Of a DNA stretch of 64,000 nt, positions 26,644 through 34,904 are shown piece by piece (position 1 is the stretch's first letter; every line of letters starts with the position of its first letter). The stretch lies in the NCBI RefSeq assembly GCF_001905005.1, contig NZ_LWKZ01000001.1:685775-749774 (forward strand), given 5' to 3'. The stretch is from Streptomyces sp. CB02923. Lineage in GTDB: Bacteria; Actinomycetota; Actinomycetes; Streptomycetales; Streptomycetaceae. Under the pieces are notes generated by a model, which was not told the DNA's origin, ran no database searches, and saw nothing but the letters and a program-made list of their open reading frames with translations. The position numbers and the translations under genes were made by a program.

Positions 26644-28376
26644 TTGACCGCTACCTGGGAGATGTCCAGCACGCCGTCCCAGTCACTGATGACGATGTTC
26701 TTGACGTCCTTGCCGTACAGGCGCTTGTAGACGGGGTGGAAGAGCGGCACGGACAGGGCCTGCGCGCCGATCTTCTTGTCCAGCGCGCCCCACCGGGTGG
26801 CTGCCGCACCCAGGTCGGTCAGCTTGTTGATCTCGTCGATCTCGTGGTTGACCGCCGGGTCGTCGAGCTGCGCGTGGTTGAAGTTGAAGGCGTCGCGGAC
26901 GATCTGCCGACCGTCGAAGATGGGCGCGAGGAAAGGGCCGCCGGACGGCCAGTCGGCGCCCCAGCCGCCGATGAACAGGCCCGGCTCGTCGTCGACGCTG
27001 TGCACCTTCTCCTTGTAGTCGTTGTCCTCCAGGCCCTGGAGGCGGACGGTTATCCCGGCCTTCTTGAGGGCTTCCTGGACGGCGGTGGCGATGTCCGGGC
27101 TGGTCTCGAAGTTCTTGGCGGTGGAGTGGGTGAGGGTGATGTTCAGCCCGTTCCCGTATCCGGCTTCCTTGAGCAGTTCCTTCGCCTTCGCGGGATTTCC
27201 GGTACGGCCCGCCGGGAACGGGTCGTACGGAGTGTGACCGAAGGATTTTCCGTTCGGCAGGAAAGTGGTGGCGGGTTCGGCGAGCGCGGAGCCGCCCGCG
27301 GCGTTCACCACGCTCTGCCGGTTGACGGCGTAGGCGACGGCCTGGCGCACCTTCGGATTGTCGAAGGGCTTCACCTTCGGGTTGAAGGCGAGGTAGTTGG
27401 TGTAGCCGAAGTGGCCGGTGCCGACCCGCTTGCCGAGTCCCTCGTCGCCGCTGATCTGGGCGAGTTCGGCCGGGCCGAGGTTGGTGTCGGTGGTCACCGC
27501 GGCGGCGTCCGGACCGGCGCCGGTGGCCAGCCGCTGGTTGACGACCGCGGAATCCAGGCCGGATTTCACGTCGATGGTGTCGGGATAGGCGTGCCGTTCG
27601 GAGTCGGTCTTCGCGGACCAGTGCGGATTGCGTTCCAGGACGAGGTGTTCGCCGTCCCCGGTGTTCTTGACGACCTTGTACGGGCCCGAGGAGACCGGGT
27701 GTTCCTCGTATTTCGTCCCGGTGTCCTTCGCGCGGGGCACCGGCGCGAACTGTGTCTGCGTGGCGAGCAGCGGGAATTCGCCTTCGGGCTTCTTCAGGTG
27801 GAAGACGAGGGTCTTCTCGTCCGGGGTCTCGATGGACTTGAGCCCGTCCTTGCTCTTGTCCTTGTACGGGCCCTGGTAGCTTTCGCCGCCCACCAGCCAG
27901 TCCCGCAGATACGGGGCGCCGCCGGAGAGTTCGGCGGCGAAGGAACGCTCGATGCCGTATTTGACGTCGGCGCTGGTGATCGGCGAGCCGTCCTCGAACT
28001 TCAGCCCGTCCTTGAGCGTGTAGGTCCACACCGTGGCGTTCTCGCTGGGCCGTCCGGTGTCGGTGGCGAGGTCCGGTACGGCCTTGGCGCCGGCCGCGCC
28101 GTTCTCCCGGTTGCGGGTGGTCAGCGTACGGAAGACGAGGGTCGGTACCTTGCCGCCGCCGGAGGTGTAGAGGCGCGCCGGGTCGAAGTCGGTCTGGGGT
28201 TTGGAGTTCAGCACGGTGAGCGTGCCGCCCTTGGCGGGCGCGGCGCCCGCGCCGTCACCCGCCGCGGTGTCCTTGGGGCCGCAGGCGGTGGCGCCGGCGG
28301 CCAGCGCGACGGTCACCGCGGCGGCGGCCACGCGTCTGGCGGTGGGAAGGCGGCGGTCACGGGACGGCTCGGCCAT
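26640..28376 (-). CDS. Peptide ABC transporter substrate-binding lipoprotein
   Basis: A 578 aa SBP_bac_5/DppA-OppA family protein. The signal peptide ends in a lipobox with Cys at residue 32 (LAAGATAC), so it should be lipid-anchored outside the membrane. Family signatures include the N-terminal DFDPARLYTS, YTLKDGLKFEDGSPITSADV, NPKVRQAVAYAVNRQ and the C-terminal VPLFHP. It captures peptides or similar ligands for the downstream permeases; the ligand cannot be predicted. First gene of a four-gene operon. A purine stretch (GAAAGG) about 14 nt upstream is a modest ribosome-binding site. Confidence 0.93.
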   Translation of the reverse strand: MAEPSRDRRLPTARRVAAAAVTVALAAGATACGPKDTAAGDGAGAAPAKGGTLTVLNSKPQTDFDPARLYTSGGGKVPTLVFRTLTTRNRENGAAGAKAVPDLATDTGRPSENATVWTYTLKDGLKFEDGSPITSADVKYGIERSFAAELSGGAPYLRDWLVGGESYQGPYKDKSKDGLKSIETPDEKTLVFHLKKPEGEFPLLATQTQFAPVPRAKDTGTKYEEHPVSSGPYKVVKNTGDGEHLVLERNPHWSAKTDSERHAYPDTIDVKSGLDSAVVNQRLATGAGPDAAAVTTDTNLGPAELAQISGDEGLGKRVGTGHFGYTNYLAFNPKVKPFDNPKVRQAVAYAVNRQSVVNAAGGSALAEPATTFLPNGKSFGHTPYDPFPAGRTGNPAKAKELLKEAGYGNGLNITLTHSTAKNFETSPDIATAVQEALKKAGITVRLQGLEDNDYKEKVHSVDDEPGLFIGGWGADWPSGGPFLAPIFDGRQIVRDAFNFNHAQLDDPAVNHEIDEINKLTDLGAAATRWGALDKKIGAQALSVPLFHPVYKRLYGKDVKNIVISDWDGVLDISQVAVK

Positions 28377-28936
28377 GGCAGTTGGGTGCCTTTCGCAGCA
28401 GGACGTACCCGCGGGGAAGGCGGCAGCAGGAGCGCGACGAGGCGCGGGACCGCCCCTGCGGACACGTTCGGGTGAGATACGTGGATACGCGGGGGATGCC
28501 CCGGCCCGAGGTCACATGGCGCCGCGTTTCACGGCCCCGGGGTACGCGGGCCGTCGCGGCGCGCTTCCGCGCGGCCGGGGACGGGCCTCAGCGACAGCGG
28601 ATGTCGGCCACGGACTGCGCGGACACACCGATCAGCGCCAGCTCGAAAGCGGCGTGTTCGAAGGCGGTGGCAGGGCGCGGCATGTCCCGAAGACTCCACG
28701 AATGTGCGCTCGCTGGCAAAGGTGTCCCATGATGAGAGACGGAGCGTTCCACATCGCGGACCAGCGCTCTCGCGTCACGGGCCGCCACGACCGGGTCGCG
28801 GTCCGGCACGACCGCGTCGCGGTCCGGCCCGGCGCTCCCGACCGCTGCTCCGGCCCGGCGGCGCGCCCGCTCCGTACCCCGGTTCCGGCGCGCCCCTCCC
28901 GGCGCACCCGTCCCGTACCCGGCCGGGCATCCCGGA
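28377..28936. other. 560-bp gap upstream of the ABC operon
   Basis: It contains the candidate 31-aa ORF (28588-28683) and, at 28785-28830, two imperfect copies of a 21-bp sequence containing GTCGCGGTCCGGC. The ABC operon promoter must lie here. No clear terminator follows the DUF3152 gene. Confidence 0.5.
28588..28683 (-). CDS. Candidate 31-aa peptide upstream of the ABC operon
   Basis: ATG 28683 to TGA 28588 on the minus strand (MPRPATAFEHAAFELALIG then VSAQSVADIRCR). It lies 211 nt upstream of the binding-protein gene in the same direction, has a central hydrophobic segment and ends with a Cys two residues from the stop. The ribosome-binding site is weak (GGAG at about 12 nt). It could be a regulatory leader peptide; the frame is open further upstream to 28809. 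Confidence 0.35.
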   Translation of the reverse strand: MPRPATAFEHAAFELALIGVSAQSVADIRCR

Positions 28937-30745
28937 TCAGTGCCCGTCGGGGTACGGCCAGGCGTTGGGACGGCAGGTCGCGTCGCCGGTCGTCAGGAAC
29001 TTGGTCTGCTGCATCATCACCGGCGCCAGGGCGCCCTGGCGCGCACAGCTCTCGTGGTTGTGGCCGAGCCGGTGGCCCACCTCGTGGTTGATGAGCATCT
29101 GCCGGTACGCGTGCATCTTCTCCGGCCCGTAGGTCTTGGCGCCCTGCGCCCACCGGTACGCGTTGATCATGACGCGCTCGGTCGCCGCCGAGTCGCACGA
29201 CACGTTGTCCTCGGTCGTGTCGAGCCCGGACTTGGCGCACCACTTGGCGGTGAGCGCCGGACCGGCCAGGGTGATGACGAAGTCGGCGTCGCCGGACCCC
29301 ACCCGCTCGAAGGTGCGTTGCCCTCCGTGCGCCCAGCTCCGCTCATCGTTGAGGGTCTTCTGCACCGCGTCGGCGAACAGCTGCCCGTCGAGGCCCGTGC
29401 CCTCCTCGACGTCCACCCGGTAGCGCCACACCTTGCCGTGGCCGGGCGCCTTGGCGTCCCCGCCGGCCGGCTTGAGCCGCCCCACGGCCGTCGACTTCTC
29501 GTCCAGCGGGTAGGCCTTCGCCATCTTCTCGTCGTACGAGAGGGGGGCCGCTTGCTGCGTCGGCCGCGCGTTCGAGCGTGAGGCCGCGTCGCCGCCCGCG
29601 GCCCGGCTCTTCTCGCCCAGCGCCCGCGGTGCGCCGTCGTCCTGCTGGTCGGCGACCTGCCCGGCCACCACGACCGCGAGCACGGTCGTCACGGCCGCCG
29701 CGGCCACACCGGTGAAGGTACGGCCCTTGGAGATCTTCTTGCGGGAGGTGAACTGGGGTCCCTGGGCGCCGAGTTCACCGGCGTCCCGGTCGTCCTCCGC
29801 CTGCGCGCCGGCTGCGCCCTCGCCCTCCCGGGGGAAGACCACCGACCGGCCGGTGGAACGCCCCGCTCCGGACTGGCCGCGCTCCGGAGCACCGGCCGCG
29901 GACACATCGCCACCCGCGTCTTCGAGGCCGTCGGGGCGGTGCCCCCCGGGCGCCGTTCCGAAGGCGTCGACATACTCCTGGCGCGGCGTCGGCACCCGGT
30001 CCTGCGGGAGGAACGGCGATCCGGCCGATCCCGTACCCGTCGAGGTCGGGCCGAGGACGGACGGGCCGTCGGCCGCGGGGGCGGGCCTGGCCGCGCCTTC
30101 GCTGCCGTCCCCGAACGGGGCGAATCCGTGCGCCGGTGCGGACGGCGGCGCCTGCGGGCCGCCTTCGGGGCGCCGGCCGTCCGGCTGCCCGTCGCGCGGG
30201 CGCGGTACGCGGGGGGTGCCCTGCACGGGCGGGCTCTGGGGTGCGTCCTGCGCAGGCGCGTTCCGGGGTGCGTCCTGCGCAGGCGCGTTCCGGGGTGCGT
30301 CCTGCGCGGGCGCGTTCTGCGGCGCGGGGCGTGCGGGTGCCTGCCATGGTGCGCCCTGCGCGGGTCCGTGCTCGGGCGTGCGACGCCCGGTCCCGTGCCG
30401 GACCGCGCCTTGCGCGGGCTCGTACCCGGGCGTGCGCTGCTGCGGAGCGTGCCCGGTCGTGCGCTGCCGCGGCTCCTGCCGGAGCGTGCCGTACGCGGTC
30501 GTGTCCCGGGGAGCGCCCTCGGCGCCGCCCGTCTCCGGGGCGGCTGCCTCGCGGCCGCCCGTCCCCGCGGCTTCCCCGCCGCCTTCTGCGCCGGGCTCCG
30601 CGCGGCGGCGCCTGCGGCCCGTGCCCGGCCCGGGAGCGGTTCCGGCGCCGCCTGAAGCGCCGGCTCCGTCCCCCTCGCCCACCTCAGCTATTCCGGAGGT
30701 GCCACCGGCGGTTGCGGCCGGGCCCCGGCGGCTGTGACGTCCCAC
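28937..30745 (-). CDS. DUF3152 zinc-metalloprotease-like membrane-anchored protein
   Basis: A 602 aa protein starting at GTG 30745 (VGRHSRRG). Residues 1-310 are disordered, Gly/Pro/Ala/Gln-rich, with 10-residue repeats (APAQDAPRN). One membrane helix (VAAAAVTTVLAVVVAGQVA) follows at about 350-370, then the extracytoplasmic DUF3152 domain. The domain contains HEVGHRLGHNHESC, the HExxH-like HEVGH-xx-GHxH zinc motif of metzincin-type peptidases, and three further Cys that could form disulfides. Expected to act outside the cell; the substrate is unknown. It follows the alpha/beta hydrolase by 8 nt, so the two are probably cotranscribed. Corresponds in position to recalled Rv3207c. Confidence 0.88.
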   Translation of the reverse strand: MGRHSRRGPAATAGGTSGIAEVGEGDGAGASGGAGTAPGPGTGRRRRRAEPGAEGGGEAAGTGGREAAAPETGGAEGAPRDTTAYGTLRQEPRQRTTGHAPQQRTPGYEPAQGAVRHGTGRRTPEHGPAQGAPWQAPARPAPQNAPAQDAPRNAPAQDAPRNAPAQDAPQSPPVQGTPRVPRPRDGQPDGRRPEGGPQAPPSAPAHGFAPFGDGSEGAARPAPAADGPSVLGPTSTGTGSAGSPFLPQDRVPTPRQEYVDAFGTAPGGHRPDGLEDAGGDVSAAGAPERGQSGAGRSTGRSVVFPREGEGAAGAQAEDDRDAGELGAQGPQFTSRKKISKGRTFTGVAAAAVTTVLAVVVAGQVADQQDDGAPRALGEKSRAAGGDAASRSNARPTQQAAPLSYDEKMAKAYPLDEKSTAVGRLKPAGGDAKAPGHGKVWRYRVDVEEGTGLDGQLFADAVQKTLNDERSWAHGGQRTFERVGSGDADFVITLAGPALTAKWCAKSGLDTTEDNVSCDSAATERVMINAYRWAQGAKTYGPEKMHAYRQMLINHEVGHRLGHNHESCARQGALAPVMMQQTKFLTTGDATCRPNAWPYPDGH

Positions 30746-30753
30746 TCGGCCTG

Positions 30754-31806
30754 TCAGCTCCTACCCACGTCGATGGACGCGTCGTCGGCTGCGGGACGTC
30801 CCGCACCGGCGCTCCCGCCCGCCCCGGCAGCGCCCCGCACCGCCGCCTCGTCGTCCAACAGCTCGCGGAAGGCCCGCGCCACCGTTTCCGGGCACTCCAT
30901 CATCGCCACGTGCCCCGCCTCCGGCAGCGTCAGCAGCCGGGAGCCGCGGAAAGCGGCGGCCGCCCGGCGTGCCATACGGAAGGAGACCAGGCGGTCGCGC
31001 CCACCGTAGACGAGAAGCGTGGGCGCGAGCACCCGCTCCGCCTGACGCCACAGGTTGTGCTGCCCGCCGAGCGTGTACGCGTTGACGATGCCGCGCGCGG
31101 AGCGGGTCATGACCTCCCAGAAGTACGGGAGTTCGAGGCGCCGCGCGTACTCCTCCGCGGCGGCGGTGAAGCCGTCCGGGGTCACCAGGGCGGGATCGCC
31201 GTAGCACAGGGCCAGCACCTCGCGGGTGCGCCGCTCCGGCGTCCAGTCCCGCGTCAGGCGGCTGAACAGCCGGGTCACGCCCGGAACCGCGAGCAGCCCG
31301 GTCGGCACGGCGGTCAGCTGCGGCGGCAGTTCGGGCAGTGCGGGCGAGATCAGTGTCAGGGTCCGCACCAGGTCGGGCCGGGCCGCCGCCACCCGCGTGA
31401 CCGCCGCGCCGCCCATCGAGTTCCCGAACAGGTGCACCGGGCCGCGGCCGGCCGCGTCCAGGTGCCGGATGACCGCCCGCGCCTGCGCGCAGACCGAGTA
31501 GTCCCCGTCGTCCGGCGGCGGTGAATCACCGAAACCGGGGAGGTCCAGTGCCTCGCCGTCGACCCGTCCGGCGAGCAGCTGCATCAGCGCGGACCAGTTC
31601 TGGGAGGAGCCGCCGAGGCCGTGGACGTACAGCGCGGGCGGCAGTCCGGCGCGCTCGCCCGGCACCCCCCGCACGCTCAGCGTCAGGCCCGGCAGACTCA
31701 CGGAACGCACCGTCTCCCCGGCACCGACGCGCGAGGGACGGCCCGCCGGGGGCACCGGGAGGACGGCGCGGGTGTCCGGCGATCCGGTCGACTCCGTCGA
31801 AGGCAT
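30754..31806 (-). CDS. Alpha/beta hydrolase
   Basis: A 350 aa alpha/beta-fold hydrolase. HG-type oxyanion motif YVHGLGGSSQNW, DLPGFGDSPPPDDG, nucleophile elbow LFGNSMGGAA (Ser), VYGGRDRLVS (Asp region) and PEAGHVAMMECP (catalytic His). A cap domain lies between the elbow and the Asp strand. About 40 N-terminal residues are extra. Esterase or lipase activity is likely but the substrate is unknown. ATG 31806 has TAACAT 7 nt upstream and no Shine-Dalgarno, so a leaderless mRNA is likely. It leads an operon with DUF3152. Confidence 0.88.
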   Translation of the reverse strand: MPSTESTGSPDTRAVLPVPPAGRPSRVGAGETVRSVSLPGLTLSVRGVPGERAGLPPALYVHGLGGSSQNWSALMQLLAGRVDGEALDLPGFGDSPPPDDGDYSVCAQARAVIRHLDAAGRGPVHLFGNSMGGAAVTRVAAARPDLVRTLTLISPALPELPPQLTAVPTGLLAVPGVTRLFSRLTRDWTPERRTREVLALCYGDPALVTPDGFTAAAEEYARRLELPYFWEVMTRSARGIVNAYTLGGQHNLWRQAERVLAPTLLVYGGRDRLVSFRMARRAAAAFRGSRLLTLPEAGHVAMMECPETVARAFRELLDDEAAVRGAAGAGGSAGAGRPAADDASIDVGRS

Positions 31807-31813
31807 GAAGTCG

Positions 31814-31819
31814 ATGTTA
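31814..31819 (-). promoter_or_regulatory. -10 box, leaderless promoter of the hydrolase
   Basis: TAACAT 7 nt before ATG 31806, no ribosome-binding site. The divergent gap also contains GTGTG-N8-CACAC (about 31842-31859). Confidence 0.45.
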
Positions 31820-31981
31820 CGAGACGATCACGCCGCCGATCGTGTGTTCGCGCTCACACACTGCGTCGCGTTTCGGAACCCGCTCTCTTAGGCTCGGTCA
31901 GGAAGGGCACCCGTGTGATGAGCGCTCGCGTGCGGACGCTCGCCCTGGCCTCCGGAAGTACGTGAGAGAAAGGGAGCCACC

Positions 31982-32200
31982 ATGCCCGTCGACCCGACCG
32001 ACCCGGACACCTTCGAGGACGATGCGGACCCCGCGGAATTCGATGTCGAGGCGCCCGAAGCCGACGCCGCGGAGCAGCAGGCGGACCTCGCGCCGCACCA
32101 CGACGAGCCGCTGACCGGCATCGATCCGTCCGCCGCGAACGAGGCGGACGTCGCCGAGCAGGCCCGCGTCGTGGATCTCGACGAAGACGATTACCGATGA
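31982..32200 (+). CDS. Small acidic conserved protein
   Basis: A 72 aa, extremely acidic protein (about one third Asp/Glu, almost no Lys or Arg) ending in DLDEDDYR. AAAGGGAG about 6 nt before ATG 31982 is a clear ribosome-binding site. It has no predicted fold, helix or membrane segment and is probably disordered. It is divergent from the hydrolase and upstream of the TetR gene. I recognise it as a Streptomyces-type small conserved protein without known function. Confidence 0.7.
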   Translation: MPVDPTDPDTFEDDADPAEFDVEAPEADAAEQQADLAPHHDEPLTGIDPSAANEADVAEQARVVDLDEDDYR

Positions 32201-32296
32201 CCTGGGGCCATATGTCGGCTTCCCACAGCGTTCGGCGGCAGATTTTCTCGCCCGTGACCACGCACAGCCGGGTTACCCAAAAGTACGATGGCGGGC

Positions 32297-32322
32297 GCGG
32301 CGTACGGCTGTACGTACGCCGC
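32297..32322. promoter_or_regulatory. Inverted repeat, candidate TetR operator
   Basis: Perfect 10-bp arms GCGGCGTACG and CGTACGCCGC around GCTGTA, between a TACGAT -10-like box (32284-32289) and the GTG at 32349. The size and symmetry suit a TetR-family dimer site; a transcript hairpin is the alternative. Confidence 0.45.
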
Positions 32323-32348
32323 GTACGGAACGACACCTGGGAGGCAGC

Positions 32349-32990
32349 GTGAGCGCCATCGAGCAGACCGAGGCGGCACGCCCGCGGGGCACACGCCTGC
32401 CACGCCGAGCCCGGCGCAATCAGCTTCTGGGCGCGGCCCAGGAGGTCTTCGTGGCGCAGGGCTACCACGCGGCCGCGATGGACGACATCGCCGAGCGCGC
32501 CGGCGTCAGCAAGCCCGTGCTCTACCAGCACTTCCCGGGCAAGCTGGATCTCTACCTCGCGCTGCTGGACCAGCACTGCGAGGCACTGCTGCAGTCGGTG
32601 CGCACCGCGCTCGCCTCGACCACCGACAACAAGCAGCGCGTCGCCGCGACGATGGACGCCTACTTCGCGTACGTCGAGGACCCGGGCGGCGCCTTCCGGC
32701 TGGTCTTCGAGTCCGACCTGACCAACGAGCCCGCCGTGCGCGAGCGGGTGGACAAGGTCTCCCTGGAGTGCGCCGAGGCGATCAGTGAGGTCATCGCCGA
32801 GGACACCGGCCTCTCCAAGGACGAGTCGATGCTGCTGGCCGTCGGGCTGGGTGGCGTCTCGCAGGTCGTGGCGCGCTACTGGCTCTCCTCGCAGAGCACC
32901 GTGCCGCGCGAGACGGCCGTACAGCTGCTGACCTCGCTCGCCTGGAAGGGCATCGCGGGCTTCCCGCTGCACGGCACCGAGGGCCAGTGA
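32349..32990 (+). CDS. TetR/AcrR-family transcriptional regulator
   Basis: A 213 aa regulator starting at GTG 32349 with GGGAGG 5 nt upstream. The N-terminal helix-turn-helix (about 27-70) reads ARRNQLLGAAQEVFVAQGY, AMDDIAERAGVSKPVLYQHF. The C-terminal helical domain ends with a conserved MLLAVGLGGVSQVVARYWL and is a ligand-binding and dimer surface. It probably represses itself through the inverted repeat just upstream. It sits before DUF3107, as recalled for M. tuberculosis Rv3208/Rv3208A. Ligand unknown. Confidence 0.93.
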   Translation: MSAIEQTEAARPRGTRLPRRARRNQLLGAAQEVFVAQGYHAAAMDDIAERAGVSKPVLYQHFPGKLDLYLALLDQHCEALLQSVRTALASTTDNKQRVAATMDAYFAYVEDPGGAFRLVFESDLTNEPAVRERVDKVSLECAEAISEVIAEDTGLSKDESMLLAVGLGGVSQVVARYWLSSQSTVPRETAVQLLTSLAWKGIAGFPLHGTEGQ

Positions 32991-33178
32991 GCCCTGCCGC
33001 GGGCCGGTGAGGCGGGCCACGTCCCGCACTCGTACCCCTTCTGTTCGCTGCGGGCGTGCTCCGCGGCGTCCTGTCCGTCCGCTCACCGGGCTAATGTGTG
33101 CTGCGTACGGCGCGGATTGCCGCGCACCTGCCCCGTGGCCGTGCCAGGGGGCACCGAGACCGTCGGAGGGACAAAGCC

Positions 33179-33406
33179 GTGGAGGTCAAGATCGGCGTGC
33201 AGCACGCACCCCGCGAGATCGTTCTGGAGAGCGGGCAGACCGCCGAGGACGTCGAGCGGGCGGTGGCGGACGCACTGGGCGGCAAGTCGCAGCTGCTGAG
33301 CCTCGTGGACGATCACGGCCGCAAGGTCCTGGTCCCGGCGGACCGGCTGGCCTATGTGGAGATCGGCGAGCAGACCGCCCGCAAGGTCGGCTTCGGCGCG
33401 CTGTAG
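33179..33406 (+). CDS. DUF3107 protein (TB9.4-like)
   Basis: A 75 aa protein from GTG 33179 (VEVKIGVQHAPREIVLESG) with GGAGGGACAAAGCC in front, giving a good ribosome-binding site. A small beta-rich domain with conserved LVDDHGRKVLVPADRLAYVEIG and a GFG near the end is characteristic of DUF3107. The frame is open upstream to 33098, but that extension lacks the family pattern. The function is unknown; it co-occurs with the TetR gene and the ferritin-like/RhlE genes in Actinobacteria. A strong terminator follows. Confidence 0.92.
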   Translation: MEVKIGVQHAPREIVLESGQTAEDVERAVADALGGKSQLLSLVDDHGRKVLVPADRLAYVEIGEQTARKVGFGAL

Positions 33407-33448
33407 CCGGCCGCGGGCCCCTGGGCGGGCCCGTGCGCACCCGTCACG

Positions 33449-33485
33449 AGCGGCGGCCCGGAGAGATCGTCTCCGGGCCGCCGCT
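33449..33485. terminator. Hairpin terminator after DUF3107
   Basis: Perfect 16-bp stem (AGCGGCGGCCCGGAGA and complement) with a 5-nt loop GATCG, 43 nt after the stop. Confidence 0.9.
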
Positions 33486-33608
33486 CCGTGTCGTGGCATC
33501 CCGCCGACTCCGTGCGCCGGCGAGGGTTGCCACGCATTCCCGCTGGGTACGACGGCCTACGACCGATTTGTGTCGTCCAACCGGTCGTAACCGCGGGAGG
33601 GATACACC

Positions 33609-33881
33609 ATGATCTGGGAAGCTCTCGGCTCCGTGATCGTCGGACTCGCCATCACACTGGCCGCCACCCGACGGCTGCCGGGCCGGTTCCCCTCACGCCC
33701 GCTGACCCTGGCGACGGGCCCCGCAGCGGCCCTCCTGGGCGCCTTCCTGGCCCACTCCATCCTGGGCCCGGACCACTTCTTCAAGACGCTGCTGGCCGCC
33801 GCCGCCCTGAGTGTGGCGATGCTCTCGCTGCTGGTCCGGCCGCGCGGCGGGCTGGTGCCGATCCGGGAGATGGCGCGGTAG
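33609..33881 (+). CDS. Small integral membrane protein
   Basis: A 90 aa protein with a clear GGGAGG ribosome-binding site before ATG 33609. Three hydrophobic helices are evident (IWEALGSVIVGLAITLAA, ATGPAAALLGAFLAHSIL, FKTLLAAAALSVAMLSLLV), linked by short basic loops (RRLPGRFPSRP) and ending in a basic tail. No family is recognised. It is an independent unit between two strong terminators. The AT-richer 60 bp upstream contains ACGACCGATTTGTGTCG, a possible promoter or operator segment. Confidence 0.75.
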   Translation: MIWEALGSVIVGLAITLAATRRLPGRFPSRPLTLATGPAAALLGAFLAHSILGPDHFFKTLLAAAALSVAMLSLLVRPRGGLVPIREMAR

Positions 33882-33920
33882 AGGGCCGGGGCCGGGCGCC
33901 GCCGGCCCTGCCGGAAAAGC

Positions 33921-33946
33921 CGAAAAAATACTTCGAAAAAATACTT
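33921..33946 (+). repeat. A-rich 13-bp direct repeat next to a terminator
   Basis: Two exact copies of CGAAAAAATACTT immediately before the terminator hairpin. Such A-runs stand out against GC-rich surroundings. Confidence 0.85.
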
Positions 33947-33978
33947 CGGACGGGCTGGACCAAGGTCCAGCCCGTCCG
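33947..33978. terminator. Hairpin terminator after the small membrane protein
   Basis: Perfect 15-bp stem (CGGACGGGCTGGACC and complement) with a 2-nt centre. Confidence 0.9.
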
Positions 33979-34028
33979 CATGTGTCCGCATGTGGGGGCG
34001 CAGCCATCGGGGCACCCACCGGCCCGTG

Positions 34029-34138
34029 AGCCGGTCGGCGCCCCCGAGCCGGTCGGCGCGCCCCTGATCCGGTCGGCGCATCTTGGAGCCGGTCGGCGCA
34101 CCCTTGAGCCGGTCGGCGCGCCCCCGATCCGGCCCGCC
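34029..34138. repeat. 20-bp tandem repeat array
   Basis: Five to six copies of a unit containing CCGGTCGGCG followed by a variable ten bases (CRCCCYTGAG or CGCCCCTGAT), spaced 18, 20, 20, 20, 20 bp. It lies between the terminator at 33978 and the stop of the ferritin-like gene at 34145. A period of 20 is not a coding period. Confidence 0.9.
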
Positions 34139-34144
34139 CGGCCG

Positions 34145-34891
34145 TTACGCGGCCAGGCCCAGCGCGGCCATCCGCTTGGTGTGCGCCTCGGTGATCCGCG
34201 AGAACATCCGCCCCACCTCCGCCAGGTCGAAGCCGTCCGCGACACCGCCCACCAGCATCGTCGACAGCGAGTCCCGGTCGGCCACGACCCGCTGCGCCTG
34301 GGACAGCGCCTCGCCCATCAGGCGCCGCGCCCACAGCGCGAGCCGCCCGCCGACCCGGGGGTCGGCCTCGATCGCGGCCCGTACCTTCTCGACGGCGAAC
34401 GTCGCGTGCCCGGTGTCGTCGAGGACGCCGAGGACCAGGTTCCGGGTGTCGGAATCCAGCCGGGCCGCCACCTCGCGGTAGAAGTCACTGGCGATCGAGT
34501 CGCCGACGTACGCCTTGACCAGGCCCTCCAGCCAGTCCGACGGCGCGGTCTGCCGGTGGAACTCGTCCAGCGCCGCCGCGAACGGCTCCATTGCCTCGTT
34601 CGGCTCGGCCTCGATCTCCGCGAGCCGGTCCCGCAGCCGCTCGAAGTGATGGAATTCGGCTGACGCCATCTTGGCCAGCTCCGCCTTGTCGTCCATCGTC
34701 GGCGCCAGCTTCGCGTCCTCCGCGAGGCGCTCGAAGGCGGACAGCTCCCCGTAGGCGAGGGCACCCAGCAGGTCGATCACCGCGGCCCGGTACTGCGGTT
34801 CCGCGGAGGCCGCGGCCCAGTCCTGGGCTGCGATCCCGGTGTGTTCTTGAGCGTCGGCGGCGGTCTGCGCTGCGTTGTCAGGCGTCTCCAT
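34145..34891 (-). CDS. Ferritin-like-fold protein (Rv3210c type)
   Basis: A 248 aa all-helical protein. Paired acidic/His segments typical of a ferritin-like four-helix bundle are visible: LLGALAYGELSAFERLAED, SAEFHHFERLRDRL, then DDTGHATFAVEKVR. The E...EFHH and H positions would bind a di-iron or similar centre. The family is related to MiaE-like hydroxylases but its reaction is not known. ATG 34891 has TATTGT 7 nt upstream and no Shine-Dalgarno, indicating leaderless expression. It is divergent from the DEAD-box helicase, the same pairing as recalled Rv3210c/Rv3211. Confidence 0.85.
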   Translation of the reverse strand: METPDNAAQTAADAQEHTGIAAQDWAAASAEPQYRAAVIDLLGALAYGELSAFERLAEDAKLAPTMDDKAELAKMASAEFHHFERLRDRLAEIEAEPNEAMEPFAAALDEFHRQTAPSDWLEGLVKAYVGDSIASDFYREVAARLDSDTRNLVLGVLDDTGHATFAVEKVRAAIEADPRVGGRLALWARRLMGEALSQAQRVVADRDSLSTMLVGGVADGFDLAEVGRMFSRITEAHTKRMAALGLAA

Positions 34892-34898
34892 GAAGCGC

Positions 34899-34904
34899 AC
34901 AATA
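34899..34904 (-). promoter_or_regulatory. -10 box, leaderless promoter of the ferritin-like gene
   Basis: TATTGT, a close -10 match, 7 nt before ATG 34891; TTACCC at 16 bp upstream (34921-34926) is a weak -35. Confidence 0.5.

Noticed and set aside
34029..34138. CRISPR array
   Set aside because: The 20-bp units are contiguous with no spacers of uniform length and no cas genes are nearby; it is a tandem repeat.
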